A DNA stretch of 58,509 nucleotides from a bacterium (lineage in GTDB: Bacteria > Vulcanimicrobiota > Xenobia > Xenobiales > JADMJV01): positions 1 through 58,509 of the forward strand of contig JASBRJ010000135.1 of assembly GCA_030149525.1 (NCBI GenBank), written 5' to 3'. Shown one piece after another: positions 1 to 6,822 of this stretch. Position 1 is the stretch's first letter, and every line of letters begins with the position of its first letter. The notes beneath the pieces are model-generated. The model was not told the origin of the DNA. It saw only the letters and a list, made by a program, of their open reading frames with translations, and did not search any database. The translations under genes and the position numbers were made by a program.

Positions 1-290
1 AGTTGTTTTTCTTCCAGGATAGTGGCGTTGGTCGTGACCTGGATAGAGAGCCTGCGGCCGGAGCGACGAGCCGCCTCCCGGGCAACCCGGCTCATGGCGA
101 CCATGGTGTCGTAGCGAAGGAAAGGCTCGCCGCCGAAGAAGCTCAGTTCCATGTCGCCTGTTCCTTGCAGCAGAAGTTTCAACCCTTTCCAGGCTGTCTC
201 GTCGGACATATGACGATTGAACTTCTTGCCCGCATAGCAATAGGAGCAGGCCAGATTACACTGATGCGTGAGGACCAAACAAACTTTCAT
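1..290 (-). CDS. Radical SAM protein, N-terminal part (runs off left edge)
   Basis: Only about 96 codons are in the window. The minus-strand frame opens at the ATG at 288-290, just behind a GGGGGAGA ribosome-binding site. Residues 11-18 read CNLACSYC, the CxxxCxxC cysteines that hold the [4Fe-4S] cluster of radical SAM enzymes. FFGGEPF at about 51-57 is the glycine-rich SAM-binding stretch, in the form common in SPASM-type and sulfatase-maturase-like members. TTNAT near residue 90 fits a later barrel strand. The family generates a 5'-deoxyadenosyl radical; members of this type often modify peptides or act as maturases, but the substrate-specifying C-terminus is missing, so no precise function is given. 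The gene is divergent from the small basic protein at 450. Confidence 0.85.
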   Translation of the reverse strand, partial: MKVCLVLTHQCNLACSYCYAGKKFNRHMSDETAWKGLKLLLQGTGDMELSFFGGEPFLRYDTMVAMSRVAREAARRSGRRLSIQVTTNATILEEKQ

Positions 291-449
291 ATCTCCCCCA
301 GTCGTAGGCGCATCGATCTTATTCCCCCCGTTTAGATAAGTTGGACCCTGGAAGTATGGTTTCCTTCGCCGAGAAATGGAAGGTTGCCCCTTGTCTGTCG
401 TCGTAGCGCCCTTTCAAGAGAACTATACTAAGGGATTGGTGTTGAACTG

Positions 450-797
450 ATGGCTCAAAGTACGAAAAAACGTTCGAGTTCCAAATCGAAGAAGAAAAAG
501 ACGACCTCCAAGTCTTCCAATAAGCCGAGCGAAACGATTCTGGAGACCAGGACGGGCGCGATCTGGGACGAGGCACTGGAGCTTGAGCTCAGACTTGAGG
601 AAAAACTCTTGAGAGATGCCATTCAGAACGCCACTCTTGCCGTGAAAGAGCTGGAGTCGGAGACCCGAAATGTTCCGTTTGAGCGCCGCAGTGGGTTGCG
701 CCTCAAAGAGAAGGCGTTGAAGGCCGAAAGAGCGTTTAACCGTTTGAGGGCTCTCCGTCAGGGAAAGCTTCTTCCGGAGGCACATCCTGATGATTGA
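450..797 (+). CDS. Small basic protein of unknown function
   Basis: I do not recognise a family. The 115-residue product starts with a disordered, very basic tract of Lys and Ser (residues 4-26), followed by a charged, probably helical segment (about 30-110) rich in Glu, Leu, Arg and Lys. No signal peptide or membrane segment is visible. The basic tail could bind nucleic acid, which is inference only. Its stop overlaps the start of the photolyase-like gene by 8 bases, so the two are probably translationally coupled and co-expressed. The ATG at 450 is the first good start after the divergent intergenic region. Confidence 0.7.
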   Translation: MAQSTKKRSSSKSKKKKTTSKSSNKPSETILETRTGAIWDEALELELRLEEKLLRDAIQNATLAVKELESETRNVPFERRSGLRLKEKALKAERAFNRLRALRQGKLLPEAHPDD

Positions 798-2022
798 AGC
801 GACTAGAGCGAAGGGTTTGGCCCAACTCGAGGAGTTCTTACCTCGGGCCGCCGACTACTATCAAAAAAATAGAAATTACGATCTTGGTCCAGAAGATCGA
901 CGGGGCGTTTCGGGTCTTTCTCCTTACATTACCCATCGACTCATTACGGAATCGGAAGTGGCCGAAGCTGTGATTGAGCAACACAGGCCCAAGGATGCCG
1001 AATCTTTTCTCCAGGAAGTCTGCTGGCGTACCTACTGGAAGGGTTGGCTTGAGGGCCGGCCCCTGGTTTACCAGGCCTGGCGACGTTTGGTCAAAGAAGA
1101 CAGCCGTCACTGGCCTCAGCGAGAGGATTTTCGAAAAGCGGTGGAGGGTAAAACCGGCATCACCTGTTTCGACGCCTGGGTTGAGGAACTCAAAGCCACC
1201 GGCTATCTTCACAACCACACCCGAATGTGGTTTGCTTCCATTTGGATTTTCACTCTCAAGCTACCGTGGTCGCTGGGCGCCCAATTTTTTATGCAACACC
1301 TTCTGGATGGAGACGTCGCCTCCAACACCTTGAGTTGGCGCTGGGTGGCCGGACTCCAGACAAAGGGGAAACACTACCTGGCCACGGCCAAAAACATCGA
1401 GAAATTCACCAAGGGTCGCTTCCGTCCCGAAGGTGTCTTAGCTGAACAGGCAACGGCTCTGAACGGGCCGCCCCATCCGCCGTATAAGTCTCCTATCAGC
1501 TTTCCCTTTCAGGCCAGTGAGCAGCTGGGCGACAAATACGCTTTACTCCTCACCGGAGACGACCTTTGTCCCGAGATCGGTGTGACCGGAGAAATGAAGC
1601 CGGAACGGATACTTTCCCTACCGGTTGACGCTCTCCAGGAGGCCGATGAATTCAGCAAGAAGGTTCTGACTTTTAAGAAAGAGGCTCTGGCTGATGCTCG
1701 TCATCGGGCTGAAGCGCATTTCGGGTGTTCCTCCGAGCAACTTGAGCCAGGTTGTGATCCAGCCGGCGCCCTGGGCGAGTTGATGAAGGCCAGAGGATTG
1801 AACGCGGTCATATACTACGAACCGTTCATCGGGCCTTGGAAAGACCTGGTGGGCCAACTCAGCACCAGAGATGTCGGGGTGAAGTTTTTCCCCTTGAGAA
1901 GGCCCTGGGACGGATTGTTGCACCCTCACGCCGGCAAGGGGTATTTCCACTTTAAGAAATACGCTTTGCCCCAGGTTGTCAGGGCCCGCGGTCGATTCGG
2001 CCCTAAGAAGGTTGTGACCTGA
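790..2022 (+). CDS. Photolyase/cryptochrome-family flavoprotein with FAD domain at the N-terminus
   Basis: The first 220 or so residues carry the helical FAD-binding domain of the DNA photolyase/cryptochrome superfamily: GLSPYI near 42-47, a WRTYW segment near 80, TGYLHNHTRMW near 137-147, then DGDVASN and SWRWVAGLQTKGKHYLA near 175-198. Normal photolyases (about 450-500 residues) place a Rossmann-like antenna domain before this one; here only about 40 residues precede it. The C-terminal half (about 240-410) starts with strand-like ALLLTGDDLCPE and later has NAVIYYEP and PWDGLLHPHAGKGYF, so it may be an antenna-like alpha/beta domain moved to the end. Repair or light-sensing activity is possible but unproven. 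It is coupled to the upstream basic protein by an 8-base overlap. Confidence 0.8.
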   Translation: MIEATRAKGLAQLEEFLPRAADYYQKNRNYDLGPEDRRGVSGLSPYITHRLITESEVAEAVIEQHRPKDAESFLQEVCWRTYWKGWLEGRPLVYQAWRRLVKEDSRHWPQREDFRKAVEGKTGITCFDAWVEELKATGYLHNHTRMWFASIWIFTLKLPWSLGAQFFMQHLLDGDVASNTLSWRWVAGLQTKGKHYLATAKNIEKFTKGRFRPEGVLAEQATALNGPPHPPYKSPISFPFQASEQLGDKYALLLTGDDLCPEIGVTGEMKPERILSLPVDALQEADEFSKKVLTFKKEALADARHRAEAHFGCSSEQLEPGCDPAGALGELMKARGLNAVIYYEPFIGPWKDLVGQLSTRDVGVKFFPLRRPWDGLLHPHAGKGYFHFKKYALPQVVRARGRFGPKKVVT

Positions 2023-2083
2023 ATTCGGAGCCGACTCAAACTTCGGCAACAGTGCGGATGCCGGCACGATAGGATTGTTTGTA

Positions 2084-2099
2084 GTTACAAAATTTTAAC
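2084..2099. promoter_or_regulatory. AT-rich near-palindrome upstream of the PilZ gene
   Basis: GTTACAAAATTTTAAC is an imperfect inverted repeat (GTTA...TAAC arms around an AAAATTTT core) in the 126-base gap before the PilZ gene and upstream of a plausible -35/-10 pair. It could be an operator or an UP-like element. No regulator can be named. Confidence 0.3.
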
Positions 2100-2109
2100 A
2101 ATTCTCCGA

Positions 2110-2139
2110 TTGACGCATGGCGTTGGGAAACTCTAGAAA
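2110..2139 (+). promoter_or_regulatory. Possible sigma70-type promoter for the PilZ-mscS pair
   Basis: TTGACG at 2110-2115 and TAGAAA at 2134-2139 are separated by 18 bases. If used, transcription would begin only a few bases before the ATG at 2149, which has no clear Shine-Dalgarno sequence, so the message could be nearly leaderless. This is a prediction by eye. Confidence 0.3.
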
Positions 2140-2148
2140 AGATGTACC

Positions 2149-2700
2149 ATGACGCCAGAATTCGCTTTGTTCAACAGTACCGAGGTTTTTTTACACGACG
2201 TCTCCCTCCCGTTCCTGAGAGTTCGCTCCGAGACACCTCTCGGTGAGGCTCCTCAAACGCTTCAACTCACCCTTCTCTCTCAGAGTTACCGGGTGACTGC
2301 TCAACCGATAAAAAGACTCCAGGACGGTTCCGTTTGGGTGCGTTTGCTGGACGGTGGAGTTTCAGGAGAAGTTTTGGAACACCGCTTTCTAGAGAGCCAA
2401 AGAGCCGGTGAAGAGAATGAAAGGCGCCACTCCGGTCGAGTGAAGACGGTGATGTCGGTGCGCTCGCCCGACCTTCCCTACGCCAGAGGAACAACTCACG
2501 ACGTCTCCCAAAGCGGCGTGCGATTGGTTACGGAAAAGCCGGTCAAGGTCGGCACGGTTCTCCGTTTGGAGATACAGGGAGCGACCGATAGTCATGATGT
2601 CCATCCGGTCTATGTCAACGGTGAAGCAGTTTGGAGCAGGCAGCAGTTGAATAGCCTTTTCCATGTGGGTGTCAAGCTTAACTTCGAACAGACGGTATAA
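2149..2700 (+). CDS. PilZ-domain protein, probable c-di-GMP receptor
   Basis: The 183-residue protein has a C-terminal PilZ domain from about residue 87. It begins with the c-di-GMP-binding ERRxxxR motif (ERRHSGR) and continues with the second binding motif as DVSQSGVRL near 120-128, matching the family's (D/N)xSxxG. The N-terminal part (about 1-85) is beta-rich and resembles the YcgR-type flanking domain seen in other PilZ proteins, though that is tentative. Such proteins bind cyclic di-GMP and pass the signal to motility, secretion or polysaccharide machinery. The stop lies 2 bases before the GTG of mscS, so the two form an operon. Confidence 0.85.
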   Translation: MTPEFALFNSTEVFLHDVSLPFLRVRSETPLGEAPQTLQLTLLSQSYRVTAQPIKRLQDGSVWVRLLDGGVSGEVLEHRFLESQRAGEENERRHSGRVKTVMSVRSPDLPYARGTTHDVSQSGVRLVTEKPVKVGTVLRLEIQGATDSHDVHPVYVNGEAVWSRQQLNSLFHVGVKLNFEQTV

Positions 2701-2702
2701 TC

Positions 2703-3578
2703 GTGGAAGCGTTGATCGTTACGGTGAAGGAGGCCATCGCGGCCTCACCGATCCCGGAGGCTGTGCAACCCTACATTCTGCTGGTCGTCCCGCTCCTGAT
2801 CAAGATAGCTTACGGGCTTCTGATTCTGTGGGTGGGAAAACACATCGCCGAATGGGTCGAGACCTTGTGTCGCAAGCTATTGGAGAAGGCGAAGGTCGAT
2901 CAGTCTCTCACTCTGTTTCTCTCTAGCCTTGCCCGCTATACGGTCATGGCCGCGGCAATCATCGCAACGCTGGAGCAGATAGGGATCAAAACGACTGGTC
3001 TGGTGGCTGTATTCGCCTCTGCCGGTCTTGCCGTGGGTCTCGCTCTTCAGGGGAGTCTTTCTAACTTTGCCGCCGGGACCATGATCCTCGGGTTCCGTCC
3101 CTTCCGAGTGGGAGACATCATCTCGGCTGGTGGCTCTTCCGGCAAAGTCGAGCAAATAGGCATCCTCACCACACAACTTCTCACCCTACAAAATGAGGTC
3201 ATTATCGTTCCCAACTCATCCATCACCGGCGGAGCGATCGAGAACTACACCGCTAAGAGTTTTCGGCGGGTGAGCACCGACATCGGGGTCGCTTACGGCG
3301 AGGATCTTGACCGCTGCGAAGAGGTCTTGCGTAAGGCGGCGGCGCGCACCAAGAACCGGGTGGAGTCGCAAGAGCCCGACGTCTTTTTGAGCGGCTTCGG
3401 AGCCTCATCGGTGGACTTCAATGTTAGAGTGTTCGCCGAGCCTCAAAACTACTGGGCGGTTATGCACGACTTACGCAAACAGGTTTACAAGGCCCTCAAC
3501 GAGGAGGGTATTGAGATACCGTTCAATCAGCTTGTGATTCACAAAGCTCCTGATGAGGAAGCGGCTACCAGCTCTTGA
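2703..3578 (+). CDS. Small-conductance mechanosensitive channel (MscS family)
   Basis: The 291-residue inner-membrane protein has the MscS layout. Three hydrophobic helices lie at about 20-45, 70-95 and 98-125; the last is the pore-lining helix, rich in alternating Ala and Gly (AGLAVGLALQG). The beta domain follows (FRPFRVGDII, then NEVIIVPNSSITGGAIENYT), with an alpha/beta cytoplasmic cage to about 275. Length is close to E. coli MscS (286). It opens under membrane tension to release solutes during hypo-osmotic shock. The start is a GTG at 2703, 2 bases after the PilZ stop. The 3' end overlaps the opposing RNase H gene by 14 bases. Confidence 0.92.
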   Translation: MEALIVTVKEAIAASPIPEAVQPYILLVVPLLIKIAYGLLILWVGKHIAEWVETLCRKLLEKAKVDQSLTLFLSSLARYTVMAAAIIATLEQIGIKTTGLVAVFASAGLAVGLALQGSLSNFAAGTMILGFRPFRVGDIISAGGSSGKVEQIGILTTQLLTLQNEVIIVPNSSITGGAIENYTAKSFRRVSTDIGVAYGEDLDRCEEVLRKAAARTKNRVESQEPDVFLSGFGASSVDFNVRVFAEPQNYWAVMHDLRKQVYKALNEEGIEIPFNQLVIHKAPDEEAATSS

Positions 3579-4602
3579 GAGCTTCTTTCATGTCTTTCTT
3601 GTCTGACTTGTTCCAGTGAACTCCGGCAAACTTTCGGGCGGTCTGAAGGACCTGCTTATGAAGCGGTTGTAGCCGCTCGCTCTTCACACCATAGTGGCCA
3701 CGAATTTGCTTGAGCATAAGATCGCGAGAGGAGTCGACGGCCACCCGAAAGTCTTTGGAGTCGCGATCCGCGTCTCCCAGGGTCTTGAGCAGGTCATGAA
3801 ATCCCTCCAAAAGGACTTGGTACTCGGCCTCGTCCAGGGTAATGACGTCGTCGAGTTCAACCACGGCCGTTCGCTCACGGTTGGGCGTGGCCAGTCGATA
3901 GCTTCCTTTGGCGCCGGTTTTGCCCGTCATCTCAGAATAGAGATAAAGTGTGTAGTGGCAATCGGAATCTTTGACCGCAGCCTTAGTCTCGCTCGGTTCT
4001 TGCGGGGAGCAAGAGACGACATCTGAACTCTGGGGAGCATCTTGACCGATGGCAAGAAAAGCTCCGTCCTTGGCGAGCACGTCGGCCCTTTCGTTCCATT
4101 TGGTTCCGACATGGGCTCGGGTCCAGCGAAAATCGATCTTCACCTTTTTGCCTCGCGCCACACACATGAGCTGATCGAAGCGCCGCCAGAGATCCTTATT
4201 CTTGTGTTTTTTCCAGCGGCCCTGGGCGCAATTCACCACATATTGGGAGTCACATACGATCATCACGCGCCCGGGAAGACTCTCTCCCTGTTGGGTGAGT
4301 TGATAGATGACCTCAAGAATGGTGAGAGCTCCGGCGATCTCGGCGCGGTTATTGCTAGTGGCGGGTTCCGAGGTGCGCCCGGGAGTGCCTCCATAGACCT
4401 CCCAGGCCGTCTCTTTGTCCAGGACGAACACGGAGGAGAAACCGATGGCGCCCCCCGGGTTCTTTATGGGGGCCGAGCCGTCGGTGTAGATCTCCCAATC
4501 GGTCAGGGACTGGAGGGATTCCCAACCGTCGGCCTGTCGGGATCTGGCTTTCTGAATCGCTTCCTGAACTGCCGTGAGTTCCGGTATGGGAGCAGAACTC
4601 AC
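3565..4602 (-). CDS. Tandem RNase H-domain protein, second domain degenerate
   Basis: I chose the GTG at 4602 because it overlaps the upstream stop in a GTGA, with AGGA 12 bases ahead; a TTG at 4638 is the alternative. The first RNase HI domain (about 36-185) is complete: D41 in YTDGS, E88 in NNRAE, D118 in VCDSQ, H164 in RAHVG and D174 in ERADVLA. It should cut RNA in RNA-DNA hybrids. A second RNase H-like fold (about 210-345) has LDEAEYQ, a VDSSRD segment and a GHYGVKSERLQPL segment like RVT_3-type domains, but its first acidic position reads LYLYSE, without Asp, so it is probably inactive and used for binding or dimerisation. It follows the M20 gene in an operon. Confidence 0.85.
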   Translation of the reverse strand: MSSAPIPELTAVQEAIQKARSRQADGWESLQSLTDWEIYTDGSAPIKNPGGAIGFSSVFVLDKETAWEVYGGTPGRTSEPATSNNRAEIAGALTILEVIYQLTQQGESLPGRVMIVCDSQYVVNCAQGRWKKHKNKDLWRRFDQLMCVARGKKVKIDFRWTRAHVGTKWNERADVLAKDGAFLAIGQDAPQSSDVVSCSPQEPSETKAAVKDSDCHYTLYLYSEMTGKTGAKGSYRLATPNRERTAVVELDDVITLDEAEYQVLLEGFHDLLKTLGDADRDSKDFRVAVDSSRDLMLKQIRGHYGVKSERLQPLHKQVLQTARKFAGVHWNKSDKKDMKEALKSW

Positions 4603-5810
4603 TTGGGACTGAGTTCCTGCCCAAGTTTCTCGACGCAACGCAAGAATAGCTCCACTCCCATGGGGAGAGCGTCTTCATCGATGGTGAACTTGGGGTGGTG
4701 ATGATTGAAACAGGCCTGGGCCTCTTCGTTGTAGGCACCTAAGAAGAGAAAGCAGCCGGGAACTTTCTGCAGATAAAACGACATGTCTTCCCCTCCTAGA
4801 GAGCGGGGGTCGGGACGTCGCTCGGGGCTGAGCATATGAAAGAAATCGTTGCAGGCTTCCTCGCACAGTGAGGCGATCTTGGCATCGTTGACCAGAGCGG
4901 GGTAGCCTTCTCTCCAAATCACGTCGGCTCTGGCTCCATGAGCGTGGGCAATACCGGCGCACAACTTGGTGAATCGCTTCTTGAAGTCCACCCGGACCTC
5001 TTCGCTGTAGGTGCGCAAAGTGCCGCCGAAGTCGGCTCGATGAGGGATCACGTTGGACGCCGTGCCGGCGTTGAACGTGGTGACGGAAAAAACAAACGGT
5101 TCTTTGGGATCGACGCTGCGGGTACAGAGTGTTTGGGCGCTGGTCACACAGTGGCAGGCCACAGTTACGGGATCGATCCCCATTTGCGGTGAGGCAGCGT
5201 GCGTTCCCACACCGGTAATACTGACTTCAAATTCGTCGCTTGCAGCTAACATGGGACCGGCGCAAAAGTTGAGATGTCCGGTAGGCAAGTGAAGCCAGAG
5301 ATGGAGCCCGAGAGCCGCATCCACCCCTTCCAAGACACCCTCTTCGATCATGGGAGCGGCCCCGCCAGGGCCTTCCTCGGCGGGCTGGAAGAGGACGCGG
5401 ACGGTTCCTCGCAGTTTGTCACGATGCTCCACCAGTTTCTTGGCCGTCCCAAGAAGAATGGCGGTGTGGCCGTCGTGACCGCAAGCGTGCATCTTGCCCT
5501 CCACCAATGAGGCGAACGGTAAACCGGTTTGCTCATGGATAGGAAGAGCATCCATGTCTGCTCTCAATAAAAGTGTCGGACCGGGCAGTCCCCCCACGAT
5601 GTCTGCCGTGACTCCTGTAATAGCGATTCCTGTTTTAGGTTCAAGGCCCAGGTCTGTGAGGTACTCAGCTACAACTTTTGCCGTACGAAACTCTTCGAAG
5701 GCGAGTTCTGGATGCTTGTGAAAATCTCGTCGGAGTTCGACGAGTTCATCTTTGAGTTGAGCGATTTCCTCGGATGGCCTGGGTTGAACATCAGCCGAGC
5801 ATGCGAACAT
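4599..5810 (-). CDS. M20-family amidohydrolase (N-acyl-amino-acid or hippurate hydrolase type)
   Basis: The product is a di-metal peptidase M20 of the amidohydrolase branch. RRDFHKHPELAF leads the domain; RADMDALP, ACGHDGHTA (metal ligands), QPAEEGPGG (catalytic Glu) and GLHLW follow in the usual order. The dimerisation insert contains GVGTHAASPQ and TASNVIP, and LGGEDMSFYLQKVPG with NHHHPKF closes the metal site. It hydrolyses N-acyl groups from amino acids or related amides; the exact substrate is unknown. I prefer the ATG at 5810, with GAAGG 7-8 bases upstream; an ATG at 5852 would add 14 residues. No signal peptide. The 3' end is coupled to the RNase H gene. Confidence 0.88.
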   Translation of the reverse strand: MFACSADVQPRPSEEIAQLKDELVELRRDFHKHPELAFEEFRTAKVVAEYLTDLGLEPKTGIAITGVTADIVGGLPGPTLLLRADMDALPIHEQTGLPFASLVEGKMHACGHDGHTAILLGTAKKLVEHRDKLRGTVRVLFQPAEEGPGGAAPMIEEGVLEGVDAALGLHLWLHLPTGHLNFCAGPMLAASDEFEVSITGVGTHAASPQMGIDPVTVACHCVTSAQTLCTRSVDPKEPFVFSVTTFNAGTASNVIPHRADFGGTLRTYSEEVRVDFKKRFTKLCAGIAHAHGARADVIWREGYPALVNDAKIASLCEEACNDFFHMLSPERRPDPRSLGGEDMSFYLQKVPGCFLFLGAYNEEAQACFNHHHPKFTIDEDALPMGVELFLRCVEKLGQELSPK

Positions 5811-5902
5811 AGGACGGCCTTCGTAGTTTCCTTCCAGGCGCCTTCTTCCCATGCTTGTAACCCCACCGTTGGGGGGGAAGGCTGTCCTTGTGGGATCATC
5901 GA

Positions 5903-6742
5903 ATGGGCCAGCATATGAACAACGACCCGGCCCAAGACAATTCAGACTCTGCGGAAGAGGACATGGTGAGAGCCACCGTTCTGGTAGTGGACGATGAGGC
6001 CAATATTGTCACACTCTTACAGACCTGGCTTGAAACCATCGGTTGTGAGGTTCAGTCGGCAAGCGACGGTGAAACCGGCTTCGAGAAGGCGCGCGAGATC
6101 AATCCCGACTTGATCCTGATGGACGGAATGATGCCCCGAATGAGTGGGTTTGACGCTTGTCGCAGGCTGAAGGAAGACGAAGCCACGCGCGATATTCCGG
6201 TGATTTTTTTGACTGTCCAGGGTGAGGTAAAGGATGTGGTCAAGGGGTTGGAGTTAGGGGCTCACGGCTATATGACCAAGCCTTTCAAGCCCCAGGAGTT
6301 GTTGGCGCGAGTCCGCTCGACTCTGAAGATAAAACAGATTCAGGATCGACTGAAGGTGCATACCCAAAAGTTGCGACAGCAGTGGAATTGGATGCACGGA
6401 GTGGTGGAGAGTCTTCCCATGGGTCTGTTGGTCTACGACCCTGAACTGGAAAAGATTGTTTATTTCAATGAGCGCCTGAAAGAGATGTTGAAGCTCGAGG
6501 AACCATCGGACTCGGTAGACTCCTTAAAAGCTCTGGTCTTTCAAAGCGAGGGTGCCGTTGTTGACGTTTGGGGTCGATCCGGTAGCTTGGATCAAAAGTT
6601 GACTCTCAGTCTCAACGGTAACTCTTTAGGTTCTTACCGAGTGCGGTTGAGAAGTTTCGAAAAGAACGGCCGGGTGGGTCGACAGATCCTGATTGAGGAG
6701 TCTGTCGACCTCGGTGAAGCCTCCACCGGAGCGGGTGATTAA
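5903..6742 (+). CDS. Response regulator with receiver and PAS-like output domain
   Basis: An N-terminal receiver domain (about 25-145) shows the acidic pair in VVDDE, the phosphorylated Asp in LILMDGMMP, the conserved Thr in IFLT and the Lys in MTKPF. A helical linker (about 150-180) leads to a PAS-like segment beginning VVESLPMGLLVYDPE and FNERLKEML, to about residue 275. No DNA-binding, GGDEF or kinase domain follows, so it probably acts through protein contacts. Starts at 5888 (TTG), 5903 or 5915 (both ATG) are all possible; 5903 has GGGA 7 bases upstream. No partner kinase is adjacent. It ends at a strong terminator. Confidence 0.85.
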   Translation: MGQHMNNDPAQDNSDSAEEDMVRATVLVVDDEANIVTLLQTWLETIGCEVQSASDGETGFEKAREINPDLILMDGMMPRMSGFDACRRLKEDEATRDIPVIFLTVQGEVKDVVKGLELGAHGYMTKPFKPQELLARVRSTLKIKQIQDRLKVHTQKLRQQWNWMHGVVESLPMGLLVYDPELEKIVYFNERLKEMLKLEEPSDSVDSLKALVFQSEGAVVDVWGRSGSLDQKLTLSLNGNSLGSYRVRLRSFEKNGRVGRQILIEESVDLGEASTGAGD

Positions 6743-6773
6743 GTCTACCACGGCCTGCAATCCCCCGCCAATG

Positions 6774-6803
6774 AAAAAAGGAGAGCGCGCGCTCTCCTTT
6801 TTT
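6774..6803. terminator. Bidirectional intrinsic terminator
   Basis: An 18-base perfect palindrome, GGAGAGCGCGCGCTCTCC, at 6780-6797 is preceded by A6 and followed by T6, so it works in both directions. It lies between the convergent response-regulator gene and the giant TPR gene. Confidence 0.9.
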
Positions 6804-6822
6804 CGTTGGCGCCCCGGACGGG

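Noticed and set aside
4042-4701. 219-codon plus-strand frame opposite the RNase H gene
   Set aside because: RNase H catalytic motifs are on the minus strand and in order.
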